Assembly (NCBI RefSeq): GCF_011299555.1
Contig: NZ_CP049857.1
Span: 1,488,001 to 1,552,000, forward strand
Length of the DNA: 64,000 nucleotides
DNA from: Dysgonomonas sp. HDW5A
Lineage (GTDB): Bacteria > Bacteroidota > Bacteroidia > Bacteroidales > Dysgonomonadaceae
Direction: 5' to 3'
Positions 29,273 to 38,676 of this stretch are shown one piece after another. Within the stretch, counting starts at the first letter, position 1. Each line of letters begins with the position of its first letter. The notes under the pieces were generated by a model, which saw nothing but the letters and a program-made list of their open reading frames with translations, did no database searches and had not been told where the DNA came from. The translations under genes were made by a program, and so were the position numbers.

Positions 29273-30685
29273 ATGGAATTAACAGGAAAAAAAGATGGTT
29301 TCGGATATCTGATAAAGTGGATTATCAGACTAGGGGATCTGTTGGTTATTAATTTCACTTTAATTCTCTTATCCAAGCTTCTGTTTGCGGACGACGCTTT
29401 CACTTCATTTATCAATAATGTCCGTTTAGTTGAAAAACTGCTTCTGATTAACCTCGTTTATTTTGTTGTTGCAAGTATTATTCCGATAAATCTGTCGTCT
29501 AATATTATCTTCTTTGACAAGATTGTTCATAGAAGCTTCTCATTTATATCGCTTTACTTCATATTGCTTACAGCAGCAATGCTATTGCTTGGAATAGACA
29601 GAATCACTTGGATCGATTGGTCGGTTTATTACATAGGTCTGTCTATTATCTATATAATCTGGCATATAACGGTACGGATCATTTTAAAATGGTATCGCAG
29701 CAAAGGCTACAACTACAAACGGATTGTAATAATCGGGAGTGGCAACAGGGCGACGGATGTTTTCAATGAACTAAAGTCGAGCGACTACGGATATAAAATA
29801 CTAGGGGCTTTTGATGAGATTCCCGACTTATCAAATCCATCCATTAACTATTTAGGGACACTGTCTCAGGTTGAAAAATACTGTATCGAAAACAAAGTAG
29901 ACGAGATCTATTGTACTTTGCCCAACAGCGAAGAATCGGTTATATTACGTCTGGTGAATTTCTCGGAAAGAAATATGATACGATTCTTTCTGGTTCCCGA
30001 ATTTTATGAATATATAAAGCGAAAACTTGTACTCAACTCACTTCAATCGATACCTGTTATAGGGATAAGACCCGAACCTCTTCAGCTACTCTATAACAGG
30101 GTATTGAAAAGAATATTTGATATCGTTTTTTCCTCTATTGTCTTAATATCAGTCTTTCCTGTTATCTATATCATATTTGGGGTTATTATTAAACTGACAT
30201 CACGCGGCTCTATTGTTTTTAAACAAAGAAGAACCGGTTTACAGGGTGAGGAATTTACATGTTACAAGTTTAGAACCATGTATGTCAATGATAAATCGGA
30301 TTCTCTCACAACACAGCAGGTTGATCCACGAATCACGCCCATCGGGAAGTTTATGCGTCGCACAAGCATCGACGAGCTACCTCAGTTCTTCAATGTTTTA
30401 ATCGGTAATATGTCTGTCGTAGGACCTCGTCCGCATATGATTAAACAGACGTCTTTATACAATGGACTTATCGACAAATTTATGATACGCCACATCGTAA
30501 AACCCGGCATTACGGGTTGGGCTCAGATATCGGGATACAGAGGCGAAACCAAAACCATCAAACAGATGGAAGGTCGGTTCAGACGCGATGTGTGGTACAT
30601 CGAGAACTGGTCTTTTATGCTGGATATTAAGATAATCGTTGTGACTACCCTTCAATTGCTAAGAGGCGATAAGAATGTTTATTAA
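29273..30685 (+). CDS. Undecaprenyl-phosphate sugar phosphotransferase
   Basis: WcaJ/WbaP-type polyisoprenyl-phosphate hexose-1-phosphate transferase, which puts the first sugar phosphate on undecaprenyl phosphate for exopolysaccharide or capsule. Of 470 residues the N-terminal part has four to five membrane helices, then a CoA-binding-like Rossmann domain (RIVIIGSGNRATDVFNEL). The C-terminal catalytic domain has KRIFDIVFSS, GSIVFKQRRTGLQGEEF, CYKFRTM, RRTSIDELPQFFNVL and SVVGPRPH. The ATG at 29273 is preferred over an upstream TTG three codons earlier. No capsule cluster adjoins it, so it is a stand-alone initiator. Confidence 0.92.
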   Translation: MELTGKKDGFGYLIKWIIRLGDLLVINFTLILLSKLLFADDAFTSFINNVRLVEKLLLINLVYFVVASIIPINLSSNIIFFDKIVHRSFSFISLYFILLTAAMLLLGIDRITWIDWSVYYIGLSIIYIIWHITVRIILKWYRSKGYNYKRIVIIGSGNRATDVFNELKSSDYGYKILGAFDEIPDLSNPSINYLGTLSQVEKYCIENKVDEIYCTLPNSEESVILRLVNFSERNMIRFFLVPEFYEYIKRKLVLNSLQSIPVIGIRPEPLQLLYNRVLKRIFDIVFSSIVLISVFPVIYIIFGVIIKLTSRGSIVFKQRRTGLQGEEFTCYKFRTMYVNDKSDSLTTQQVDPRITPIGKFMRRTSIDELPQFFNVLIGNMSVVGPRPHMIKQTSLYNGLIDKFMIRHIVKPGITGWAQISGYRGETKTIKQMEGRFRRDVWYIENWSFMLDIKIIVVTTLQLLRGDKNVY

Positions 30686-30690
30686 GCGGT

Positions 30691-31722
30691 TTAATAAATC
30701 TTCCTCTGATTAAGTGCCGCCCGATAACGGTTCGCATTTTTGACATGCTCGGTATGTGTAACTGCAAAGTTATGTCTTCCCGAAAAATCCTCTTTCGCAC
30801 ACATATAAAGATAGTCATGCTCTGCCGGATTCAATACAGCCTCTATTCCTTTGATTGAGGCAACTCTAATCGGCCCGGGAGGTAATCCCAAGTGTTTATA
30901 TGTATTATAAGGAGAGTCCACTTGTAAATGCTCAAAAAGAATACGTTTCAAGGAGAAGTCTCCTACTGCAAATTTAACCGTAGGATCAGCTTGCAGCAAT
31001 TGTCCTAATCTCAACCGATTCAGGTATAATCGTGCAACCACCGGATATTCGTCTGAGAAATAACATTCCTCCTCTACGATAGAAGCCAGTATGGAAACCT
31101 CAACAGGAGTAAGTCCCACCTTTTCTGCCTTTACTTTTCGCTCATCTGTCCAGAATTTAGAATATTCATCTTTCATCCTTTTCAGAAAACTATCCAATGA
31201 GACATCCCAATATACTTCGTAGGTATTCGGTACAAACATACAAAGTATCGTTTCGGTGGTAAAGCCTAATTTAGAACAGCTTTCTTCATTATTAAAGGTA
31301 GCCATCAGTTCCTCTTCGGTTATCATCAATTGAGAAGCAAGTCTCTTGGCCAGATCTTCCTTAGTTCGAATATTATTGAACTTCAATTTAACCGGTGCCT
31401 GATGCCCTCCTTTCAAGTCACTTATTACTTCTTGAATACTCATATCCGGTGTAATTGCGTATCGCCCGGTTTTCATATTATCTGGATACTTCATATAGGC
31501 AGCAAGCCTCTTAAAGGCATTGAGATCCGAAATATGAGCAGTCGTGTCCATCTGTGTGAGTACTGCATCAAAACTTTTCTGCTTATCAACATAAATATAA
31601 ACAGTACCTTTTATTCCGAACTCGGCATCCAGAAAACTTTTAATATATACAAAGATACCTCCTGCTGCAAGAATTACTACAGCAAGGATTATAAACAAAA
31701 CATTGCGCTTAGTTTTAGCCAT
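30691..31722 (-). CDS. mltG: Endolytic peptidoglycan transglycosylase MltG
   Basis: Inner-membrane lytic transglycosylase (YceG family) that cuts nascent glycan strands and sets their length. The 343 residues have one N-terminal membrane segment (VLFIILAVVILAAGGIFVYI), a LysM-like region, and the catalytic domain with SILASIVEEECYF (catalytic Glu), NRLRLGQLLQADPTVKFAVG, YNTYKHLGLPPGPI and HNFAVTHTEH. It converges on the sugar transferase gene with only 5 bp between the stops. Confidence 0.94.
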   Translation of the reverse strand: MAKTKRNVLFIILAVVILAAGGIFVYIKSFLDAEFGIKGTVYIYVDKQKSFDAVLTQMDTTAHISDLNAFKRLAAYMKYPDNMKTGRYAITPDMSIQEVISDLKGGHQAPVKLKFNNIRTKEDLAKRLASQLMITEEELMATFNNEESCSKLGFTTETILCMFVPNTYEVYWDVSLDSFLKRMKDEYSKFWTDERKVKAEKVGLTPVEVSILASIVEEECYFSDEYPVVARLYLNRLRLGQLLQADPTVKFAVGDFSLKRILFEHLQVDSPYNTYKHLGLPPGPIRVASIKGIEAVLNPAEHDYLYMCAKEDFSGRHNFAVTHTEHVKNANRYRAALNQRKIY

Positions 31723-31880
31723 TTTCTTAATTATGATCGTAGACCGTCTTTATTATTCACAAATATGGTAAATAAGCCAGCTAATACTACAATAGGTTAG
31801 CTATAACTATTTTACGATATCTTGTGATCAAATCTTCGCCAAAATTAATCATATTATTTAGAAAAAATGAGAGAGTGATC

Positions 31881-31910
31881 TTGTAAAATCAAAACAAACA
31901 GCTATATTTG
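31881..31910 (+). promoter_or_regulatory. Promoter of tRNA-Ser
   Basis: TTG (31881-31883), 19 bp, TATATTTG (31903-31910), a full match to the Bacteroidota consensus, 38 bp before the mature tRNA. Confidence 0.75.
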
Positions 31911-31948
31911 CATCGCAATTCAGTATTGCCTACGTAAAACCATTGATT

Positions 31949-32035
31949 GGAAGTGTGGGTGAGTGGCTGAAACCACCAGTTTGCTAAACTGACGTACGGG
32001 TAACTGTACCGGGGGTTCGAATCCCCCCGCTTCCG
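31949..32035 (+). tRNA. tRNA-Ser (anticodon GCT)
   Basis: An 87-nt class II tRNA. Acceptor GGAAGTG pairs with CGCTTCC, anticodon loop TTGCTAA, a long variable arm (GTACGGGTAACTGTAC) and T-arm GGGGGTTCGAATCCCCC. CCA is not encoded. Confidence 0.95.
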
Positions 32036-32051
32036 CAAACAAAGCACAATG

Positions 32052-32088
32052 AATAGAGACTTTCAGAAATGATCGTCTCTATTTTTTT
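32052..32088 (+). terminator. Terminator after tRNA-Ser
   Basis: AATAGAGAC, a 14-nt loop, GTCTCTATT, then a T run, 17 bases after the tRNA. Confidence 0.75.
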
Positions 32089-32130
32089 ATATAGAACTAT
32101 CCACTGGACGCATTTATTTTTCACCCATAC

Positions 32131-32173
32131 AAAAAAGAGCAATTACTTACATATAATGTAGATAACTGCTCTT
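32131..32173 (-). terminator. Terminator after tRNA-Lys
   Basis: On the minus strand AAGAGCAGTTATCTACAT pairs with ATGTAAGTAATTGCTCTT around a 3-nt loop, followed by a T run. It starts 6 bases beyond the tRNA 3' end. Confidence 0.8.
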
Positions 32174-32178
32174 CTAAG

Positions 32179-32251
32179 TGACCCCGGAGGGGCTCGAACC
32201 CTCGACCCATTGATTAAGAGTCAATTGCTCTACCAACTGAGCTACGGAGTC
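32179..32251 (-). tRNA. tRNA-Lys (anticodon CTT)
   Basis: A 73-nt cloverleaf. Acceptor GACTCCG pairs with CGGGGTC, anticodon stem ATTGA/TCAAT with loop CTCTTAA, T-arm GAGGGTTCGAGCCCCTC. CCA is not encoded. A -7 box TACTTTTG lies upstream at 32274-32267 on the minus strand, without a clear TTG partner. Confidence 0.95.
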
Positions 32252-32395
32252 TTTTATTTGGTGGTACAAAAGTAAAACAAAATATTTATTTAAGCCATAT
32301 TTAATCTGTAAAAATACAGATGATCTTCTATTTTTAAATTCGACTTGTGACTAAATTTACACTTTAGCGACTAATAAATCAATCAAGTAGACGAA

Positions 32396-32875
32396 ATGCA
32401 TAATAAAGATTTAGAAAAAGATTTTATGAATATGATAAAGCTTCATGAGCGTATCATATATAAAGTCGCATCTTTTTATGCAGATATAGACCAAAGTATT
32501 AACGATCTGTATCAAGAAGTCATTCTTAATCTTTGGAAAGCATACCCATCTTTCAGAGGAGAAAGCAAAGTGTCAACATGGATATACCGGATAGCTTTAA
32601 ATACTTGCATCACTTTTTTTCGTCGTAACAAACGAAAGCCTGATCACACGGATTTAGTAGGTGATATTGCAGATATACCGGATAATAATGAAGAAATAAC
32701 AGAATTATATAATCTCATAAATAGATTAGGTAAAATCGAAAAGGCTTTGGTTCTTCTCTATTTAGACGAAAAACCTTATAAGGAGATATCCGAAATAACA
32801 GGCTTAACGGTAACTAATGTATCTACGAAGATAAGCCGAATCAAAGAAAAATTAAAGAAAATGTCTAATGAATAA
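32396..32875 (+). CDS. ECF-type RNA polymerase sigma factor
   Basis: Alternative sigma factor of 159 residues with only regions 2 and 4. Region 2 reads INDLYQEVILNLWKAYPSFRGESKVSTWIYRIALNTCITFFRR; region 4 reads LVLLYLDEKPYKEISEITGLTVTNVSTKISRIKEKLKK. No C-terminal extension. The next gene, 11 bp downstream, encodes a small membrane protein that is the likely partner or anti-sigma factor. The ATG at 32396 is the only sensible start. Confidence 0.92.
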   Translation: MHNKDLEKDFMNMIKLHERIIYKVASFYADIDQSINDLYQEVILNLWKAYPSFRGESKVSTWIYRIALNTCITFFRRNKRKPDHTDLVGDIADIPDNNEEITELYNLINRLGKIEKALVLLYLDEKPYKEISEITGLTVTNVSTKISRIKEKLKKMSNE

Positions 32876-32886
32876 AGTTATAAACT

Positions 32887-33480
32887 ATGGACTTGGATAA
32901 TATAAAAAAGACATGGAATGATAACCTATTCACTCCAAGTCTTACAGACGACAATATACGGCATATAATATACAAGAAAGGCAAAACAGCCCTAGGGCGC
33001 CTACTCTGGTTTGAAGTAATAGGACTTATAGTTGTACTGCCTTTTATAGCAGCTCCATATATTCATGCATTGTATCTCCCGAGAGTTCCTTACCCGGCTT
33101 TCACAAAATATTTCTTTATTGTTTGTTGTATTATTAGCTTCTGCTGGCAGATATATAAAGTACAACTTTTAAACAAAATTGACCTTAAGCAAATGGATAT
33201 ATTATCAGGACTCAAAATTATTTCCAGATACAAACTTTTTATAAAAAGGGAGCTTTTTGTCGGAGTCGCTTTTGCTTGCATTATTTTAGGGTCATTCTGC
33301 TATGAATATATAGACATAATATCCGATCAAGGAAAGGTTCTTTTCTATTTATTCAATATGGCAGTATTAATAATCGTATGCCTTATTATGCTTGTATTCT
33401 ACAAGTTTTTTTATAAAAAAAACATTGAGAGTATAGAATCTTCGTTGAAGGAGGTAAAGGAAATGGAAACCGACTCATAA
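32887..33480 (+). CDS. Four-helix membrane protein, possible anti-sigma partner
   Basis: A 197-residue protein of unknown function. A cytoplasmic N-terminal stretch of about 38 residues (MDLDNIKKTWNDNLFTPSL...) is followed by four predicted membrane segments near residues 40-62, 78-95, 120-140 and 150-172 and a charged tail. It lies 11 bp after the ECF sigma gene. Sequence features of FecR-like or zinc-binding anti-sigma proteins are absent. By position it is likely to hold or sense for the sigma factor; that is inference. Confidence 0.75.
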   Translation: MDLDNIKKTWNDNLFTPSLTDDNIRHIIYKKGKTALGRLLWFEVIGLIVVLPFIAAPYIHALYLPRVPYPAFTKYFFIVCCIISFCWQIYKVQLLNKIDLKQMDILSGLKIISRYKLFIKRELFVGVAFACIILGSFCYEYIDIISDQGKVLFYLFNMAVLIIVCLIMLVFYKFFYKKNIESIESSLKEVKEMETDS

Positions 33481-33494
33481 GAGACAAGAGAAGC

Positions 33495-34589
33495 CTATTT
33501 ACTAATCCAGAAGTCAAGGTATTGTTGTGCTACTTTCATATAATCATGGTGCTTTTCAATAAAAATTCGCCCATCCTTAGCACGTTCTGCAATTGTATTT
33601 TTATGGAGGACTAAATCTTCTAATTTCTTATAAATATCCTGTTTTTCGGGATATACATTTACAATGGGACGAAGTTCGGATTCTTGAAGCAAATTATACA
33701 TATCGGGCTCTCCTCCTCCCACAAGAACTTTCCCTAATGCCATCGTAAGCAAGCCGTTCATTGCAGGCGAATAGGAGTACAACTGATCTAAAACAACGTG
33801 TGCATCCTGAATACGGCTTAAGTATTCGGAATACATAACTGATTCAACTTTAGTCACCCGTGCATCATTAGGATAGGTTCGGGCTAGTTGCTGAACAACT
33901 TCATACAAGATATCAGTGCCTTTAAATTCATTGCGAGCCTTATTTATACCAATAAAGAAATTTATTTTATCTATAGGAGGAAGCTCTTTCTGTTTAACCT
34001 CTCCAATATTTACAGGCAGAGGTATATATGCCAATTTTTCGCTGTAAGATTCTTTATAAGCTTCGTAATATTCGTATAGGCAGGCTATAATACCATTGCA
34101 TGATTCTGCTATCTCGATGTTAGCATCCTGACGCTTCGTTCCAAGCCAATTCTCTTCCAGATATTCACTCTTGGTTCGCACATTCTTTACATCGCCTATA
34201 TAAAATTCCGAATATTTATACTTTTGATCCAAGCAAGCCTTTATCCAGAAATAATCATCACCAAAAGCGCCCAGAAAAATTTTCTTATTATGTCGCTTCA
34301 GATATCGGTATAGCTCGATATTGACCCGGATATTTTGTGTAGTAAAGCACGGATTGGTTATTTGAACAATATCGTAGCCTTTAAAATTCTTAAGATTAGA
34401 GTAAATTGTAAGTAGATTAGAAAGCGTATCTTTCAGGTTAGAACTTTTACGTTTCAGGTCTATATCACGATGATAGTTCTTAAAACCATCTCCATCAGAT
34501 GCAACTGTTACATCATGTCCCATAAGCCTTAAGCCTTCGGACAATGTGAGGTGTAAACCACTATAATCTCCTAATAACAGTATTCTCAT
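33495..34589 (-). CDS. GT-B fold glycosyltransferase
   Basis: A 364-residue protein that reads as a family-4-like glycosyltransferase: N-terminal Rossmann half starting MRILLLGDYSGLHLTLSEGLRLMGHDV, and a C-terminal half with INFFIGINKARNEFKGTDIL, VLDQLYSYSPAMNGLLTMALGKVLVGGGEPD and a closing helix. The usual EX7E motif is not clear. Probably transfers a sugar in surface glycan synthesis; donor and acceptor unknown. It stands between the sigma factor unit and lptD, converging on the former. Confidence 0.8.
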   Translation of the reverse strand: MRILLLGDYSGLHLTLSEGLRLMGHDVTVASDGDGFKNYHRDIDLKRKSSNLKDTLSNLLTIYSNLKNFKGYDIVQITNPCFTTQNIRVNIELYRYLKRHNKKIFLGAFGDDYFWIKACLDQKYKYSEFYIGDVKNVRTKSEYLEENWLGTKRQDANIEIAESCNGIIACLYEYYEAYKESYSEKLAYIPLPVNIGEVKQKELPPIDKINFFIGINKARNEFKGTDILYEVVQQLARTYPNDARVTKVESVMYSEYLSRIQDAHVVLDQLYSYSPAMNGLLTMALGKVLVGGGEPDMYNLLQESELRPIVNVYPEKQDIYKKLEDLVLHKNTIAERAKDGRIFIEKHHDYMKVAQQYLDFWISK

Positions 34590-34635
34590 CTAAAACCAGA
34601 TATATAGGTGAGTCGAGAGACTTCCTTTGATTTGA

Positions 34636-37374
34636 TTAGTTCCATGCCGGATCGTAGCTTGACAAACGGCTACGTTGCTCATATTTAAGATCCTGCAACA
34701 TAGACGAATTAACCCGCAATGACACATAATATGTCGCATAAGGTCCTATCGGATTAAAACTAGCCGTTATGTTCCAACAGTGTAGATTTCTAGACAAATT
34801 ACAAGTCATAAAAGAAATCCGGTTATTCGGTACATCATAACTCGCATTAAAGGAAAAATTCCAATTTTTGGTTGGTTGTATCGAGCCGTTAAAACTCAAA
34901 TTGTGAGTGATAACACCCTTGAAACCTTCCCTCTTCTGATCAAACTGCGAGACATAACTCATATTGTAGTTGATAGACAGGTTCCATTTTATTTCATTCT
35001 TTAAGAATCCGTCTTCATCGTATGTACCCCCGTCCTGCTTTTTATTAAAAAGACTTTGACGAGGTCCTCCTTCTTCGGGAATATCTCCATCAGCATCCGA
35101 CAAATCGGCTTCCGGGTCATCTTTTTTCTTATCATCGGATGTGCTATCCCCTCCTTTGCCAAACCATTTTTTGAACGTATCCTGATTAATCGAAGGCGAT
35201 ATGGTATATCCCGTAGTTACGAGCCGTGCCAGTCCCCCTCCATTTCGAATAAGGAACTCGTTCTGCTTTATCCCTTTCTCATTATATACATACGGGTCCC
35301 ATACAGCATTTAAATTGACTGTTAAGTTTTTACTTAATTTAAGACGCATATTAGTTCCGATATCGCTTAATTTAAGTGAATCAGCCATCATATTATAGCT
35401 GAAATTTATACCTAAATTATCAATCAGACTAATAATCTTAGTAGAATCATTAGCGGTACCCACTTTCATTTCGATGTTATTCTCGAAACTAAAGTTTATG
35501 TTACCCTGCCTGCCTGCACTCGAAGGTGTAAATATTTCATTCGCAAAAGGAGAGTATAAATGAGTCTGCAATTCCCCATTGGCATCATAGTACGAATATT
35601 TCTTATATGAACCAAAACGAGGATCAGTAAAGTCGGGATTACCGCCAAAGCTAATTGCAGGAGTAAAAACATGTCTTATCTTCTGTATTTTTCCTATTTT
35701 AAAAATCGGTTCATAGAAACCATATAACCGTGTTTGGAAGCTTACATTATAATTAAAATCATACGATCGGTTAAAGGAGTAGGTCGTGTCCGCCAAAACA
35801 TGTTTATTTTGAGCAGGATCCCATTTTTGAGTAATTGATCGTGAGTACCACCTTTCATTATAACTAAATGTAGGTGTTATATTCAAATAATTCAACGCAT
35901 TGAAAGTAGCAGCTGTTTGTACTCTATGCTGCACTGCATTACGCCAATCTTTTACCAGATTCGACTTAAACAACATATTATCTTTCGTTGTAATACTATT
36001 TTTTAATTCACCGGTATAATTCAGAGAGACTTTCTCATACCATTTTTCAGGTCCTATAGCATCTTTTCTTTTGAAAGGAAAAATACGGCTCATCGTAGCC
36101 GTGAGGTTGGGCAATGTCAATGCAATAGTTGAATCTCTCATAACCTGATTGGCATTCACGTTGGCTGACAATGTAAATGGCGAATTAGGAAAACGCTGAG
36201 TTAAGTTGATAGAAGAACTTCTAGTATTATCTGTTCCGGAACGCGTAAATGCAACATCCAAACTATTGGTATTATATGAGGAAGTACGATAGTTAACACT
36301 GGCCGAAAGCGTCCTGTACATATTTGCTTTAGGGTCTTGGGAGTGTTGCCAGCTTATTGACATATCTCGGGACTCACTGAATGTATCGGGTATATCACGA
36401 TCCCCTCGTTTTGTATATATATAGTTTATATCAAAGGAGCCGCTATATCTATAACGCTTTTTGTAGGACGATCTGGCAGCAAGCCCCCATGATCCTTTCG
36501 TATATATTTCTCCTGTTAATGCCAGATCTATATTATCATTTATAGCAAAATAATATCCACCATTACGAAGATTAAAACCACGATCCATATCATCTCCATA
36601 CGATGGCATTATAATACCTGACGAGTATTTTTCACTAAATGGAAAAAAGCCAAAAGGTATTGCCAATGGTAAAGGCAGATCTTCGATTACTAAATATGCA
36701 GGACCTGTTACCACATTTTTTTTAGGACGCACTTTTGCTTTTGTAAGCATCATATAGAAGTGAGGATGCTCGTGATCATCGCAAGTAGTGTATTTTCCGT
36801 CACACATAAAGAATGTATCATCAGCATTCTTTTTCGCTCTATCGGCTACAATATAACCTTCGCCTTGTTGGGTTATGACATTTCGGATATAGCCTTTCTT
36901 GGTTTTGAAATTATAACTTACCGTTTTCATTTCATATTCGCCGCCATTATCCTTAAATACCGGAAAACCAAATTCCTCCCCTATCGAGTCTAATCCATAG
37001 CTCGCATGTACAATGCTGCTATCCATACTCATTGTAATATTCTCCGCCTTTATACTCATTGTCTGATAGTCAACTTTACTATCTCCGTATAAATACCCTC
37101 TATTATCGGAAGTAAATACAATAGAGTCATTAGCTGCATAATCAACCGGAGCATCCAATGAAGCTTTTTTACTTTGAGCAGTATCTTGTGCTATTGTATC
37201 GTTCGATTGAGGGCGCAAAGTATCTGTCGTAATAGCACGACCGGAGGTTACCGAATCCTGCAAAAACGAGATATTAGAATTACTCCCCATTTGTTGATGT
37301 AATTGAGCTCCCCAAAACGGAGATGAGAACAATACAAACAGGAAAGTATATATACAGTAATGAGTCTTCTTCAT
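34636..37374 (-). CDS. LptD-like LPS assembly outer-membrane protein
   Basis: Large outer-membrane barrel of 912 residues corresponding to the Bacteroidota form of LptD/OstA, which inserts LPS or lipooligosaccharide into the outer leaflet. The start ATG 37374 begins the signal peptide MKKTHYCIYTFLFVLFSSPFWGAQ. An OstA-like beta-jellyroll follows (VDYQTMSIKAENITMSMDSSIVHASYG), then CDGKYTTCDDHEHPHFYM and the barrel start with IPFGFFPFSEKYSSGIIMPSYG. The frame is open to 37401, but the -7 box at 37406-37413 rules against an earlier start. Family is well supported; the gene symbol lptD would be by analogy. Confidence 0.9.
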   Translation of the reverse strand: MKKTHYCIYTFLFVLFSSPFWGAQLHQQMGSNSNISFLQDSVTSGRAITTDTLRPQSNDTIAQDTAQSKKASLDAPVDYAANDSIVFTSDNRGYLYGDSKVDYQTMSIKAENITMSMDSSIVHASYGLDSIGEEFGFPVFKDNGGEYEMKTVSYNFKTKKGYIRNVITQQGEGYIVADRAKKNADDTFFMCDGKYTTCDDHEHPHFYMMLTKAKVRPKKNVVTGPAYLVIEDLPLPLAIPFGFFPFSEKYSSGIIMPSYGDDMDRGFNLRNGGYYFAINDNIDLALTGEIYTKGSWGLAARSSYKKRYRYSGSFDINYIYTKRGDRDIPDTFSESRDMSISWQHSQDPKANMYRTLSASVNYRTSSYNTNSLDVAFTRSGTDNTRSSSINLTQRFPNSPFTLSANVNANQVMRDSTIALTLPNLTATMSRIFPFKRKDAIGPEKWYEKVSLNYTGELKNSITTKDNMLFKSNLVKDWRNAVQHRVQTAATFNALNYLNITPTFSYNERWYSRSITQKWDPAQNKHVLADTTYSFNRSYDFNYNVSFQTRLYGFYEPIFKIGKIQKIRHVFTPAISFGGNPDFTDPRFGSYKKYSYYDANGELQTHLYSPFANEIFTPSSAGRQGNINFSFENNIEMKVGTANDSTKIISLIDNLGINFSYNMMADSLKLSDIGTNMRLKLSKNLTVNLNAVWDPYVYNEKGIKQNEFLIRNGGGLARLVTTGYTISPSINQDTFKKWFGKGGDSTSDDKKKDDPEADLSDADGDIPEEGGPRQSLFNKKQDGGTYDEDGFLKNEIKWNLSINYNMSYVSQFDQKREGFKGVITHNLSFNGSIQPTKNWNFSFNASYDVPNNRISFMTCNLSRNLHCWNITASFNPIGPYATYYVSLRVNSSMLQDLKYEQRSRLSSYDPAWN

Positions 37375-37405
37375 CAAAAAGGATTCGACCTGATAATTCA
37401 AACTG

Positions 37406-37413
37406 CAAAACTA
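37406..37413 (-). promoter_or_regulatory. -7 box candidate for lptD-like gene
   Basis: TAGTTTTG on the minus strand, 31 bases before the ATG at 37374, matches TAnnTTTG. It supports the shorter start. Confidence 0.45.
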
Positions 37414-37743
37414 AGCATTTAATAAAAAAGGAAAAGCTAAAAAAACGAAAATCTATCCCGATTAAGTATCCTTATGAAGAAAAAGATAAACTTTTTAGCA
37501 TTATTAGTGTTGTTTCTAAGATTCAAGACGTTTTTTGGTATTCGAAATACAAGATTCGCTCTATACCTATCATTTGCAAATAACAATTATTTTAGCCTTC
37601 TATTGTAGTTCAATTTTATATTTTTGATAATTACTTTATATCCTGAAATAAGCAACATATAACATTTTTAGTACCTTTGCGAACTATGCGGAGAACTCCG
37701 ATTCTCAGCATATCTAAATTCAAAGGCAAGAGTATATTAGTTA
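37414..37743. other. Divergent intergenic region
   Basis: About 330 bp between the divergent lptD-like and methyltransferase genes. It is AT-rich and holds the two -7 box candidates at its ends (37406-37413 leftward, 37672-37679 rightward). Nothing else recognisable is seen. Confidence 0.5.
37672..37679 (+). promoter_or_regulatory. -7 box candidate for the methyltransferase operon
   Basis: TACCTTTG, an exact TAnnTTTG match, 64 bp before the methyltransferase ATG. TTG partner unclear. Confidence 0.4.
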
Positions 37744-38646
37744 TTGATGATGAATACAGTACACATAGATTTATGTCCGGTCTGCTCCAATGGTGGTTGT
37801 ACAGAGACTCTTATTTGCAAAGATCATTTGGCTACAGGCGAACTGTTTTCAATATACCAATGTCCGGGTTGTGGTTTTGCTTTTACTCAAAACTTCCCTT
37901 GTGAAAACGAGATCGGTAAATATTACGATGCCCCCGAATACATTTCACATTCCGATACCCATCAGGGAATTATCAACTCTTTATACCATTGGGCGAGAAA
38001 AATAGCATTAAAATCGAAGACTAAAATAGCATCGAAATATTCTTCGAAGAATGCAGAAACCTTACTCGATATTGGTTCGGGAACAGGGTATTTTCTTCAG
38101 GCTATGCGTCTTAAAAAATGGATTGTCACAGGTATTGAGAAATCGAAACCAACACGCGAATATGCACATAAAAAATTCGGACTGAATATTCAGGATGCCG
38201 AATACCTATTCGATATGCCTGATAAGATTAAGGATGTAGTGACCATGTGGCACGTTTTGGAGCATATCGAAAAACTCAACGAAACGATGGCAAACCTACA
38301 TCGAATATTGAAAAACGATGGTGTTTTAATTATCGCATTACCCAATAAAAAATCAGCAGATGCTTTAGCTTACAAAGAAGAATGGGCTGCCTATGACGTA
38401 CCTCGTCATCTATGGCACTTTTCTCCTGACGATTTTACTTATTTTGCTGAAAAACATAATTTCAGAATCGAAAAGACGAAAGCTATGTATTTCGACCCTT
38501 TTTATATAGCCATGTTAAGCGAAAAAAACAAAGGGACATTTGCAGCTAGTTTAGTCGGACTCATAAAAGGAACTGTATATTTTATCCAAAGTCTGTTCAG
38601 TACCCGCAGATGTAGTTCTATTATTTATATCCTAAAGAAAAAGTAG
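37744..38646 (+). CDS. SAM-dependent methyltransferase with zinc-ribbon
   Basis: A 300-residue class I methyltransferase. The N-terminus has a zinc-ribbon (CPVCSNGG ... QCPGCGFAFTQ) as in sugar-modifying C-methyltransferase relatives. The SAM site is LLDIGSGTGYFLQAMR, with VTMWHVLEHIEKLNETMANL and GVLIIALPNKKS further on. It is the first gene of a run methyltransferase-YfhO-GT2, so its target is probably a surface glycan or lipid-linked sugar. Two or three ATGs in a row make the exact start uncertain by two codons. Confidence 0.88.
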   Translation: MMMNTVHIDLCPVCSNGGCTETLICKDHLATGELFSIYQCPGCGFAFTQNFPCENEIGKYYDAPEYISHSDTHQGIINSLYHWARKIALKSKTKIASKYSSKNAETLLDIGSGTGYFLQAMRLKKWIVTGIEKSKPTREYAHKKFGLNIQDAEYLFDMPDKIKDVVTMWHVLEHIEKLNETMANLHRILKNDGVLIIALPNKKSADALAYKEEWAAYDVPRHLWHFSPDDFTYFAEKHNFRIEKTKAMYFDPFYIAMLSEKNKGTFAASLVGLIKGTVYFIQSLFSTRRCSSIIYILKKK

Positions 38647-38664
38647 GTCTACAGACCTTTTAAA
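38645..38664. repeat. Short palindrome at methyltransferase stop
   Basis: AGGTCTACAGACCTTTTAAA starts within the TAG stop codon of the methyltransferase gene and fills much of the 30-bp gap to the YfhO gene. It is the clearest member of the short AGGTCT/AGACCT family. Confidence 0.65.
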
Positions 38665-38676
38665 TCCATACACAAT

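Noticed and set aside
37677-37904. Frame reading KGKSILVIDDEYS, like the start of a response regulator
   Set aside because: It overlaps the methyltransferase gene in another frame, ends after 75 codons, and everything after the first 25 residues is unlike a receiver domain.
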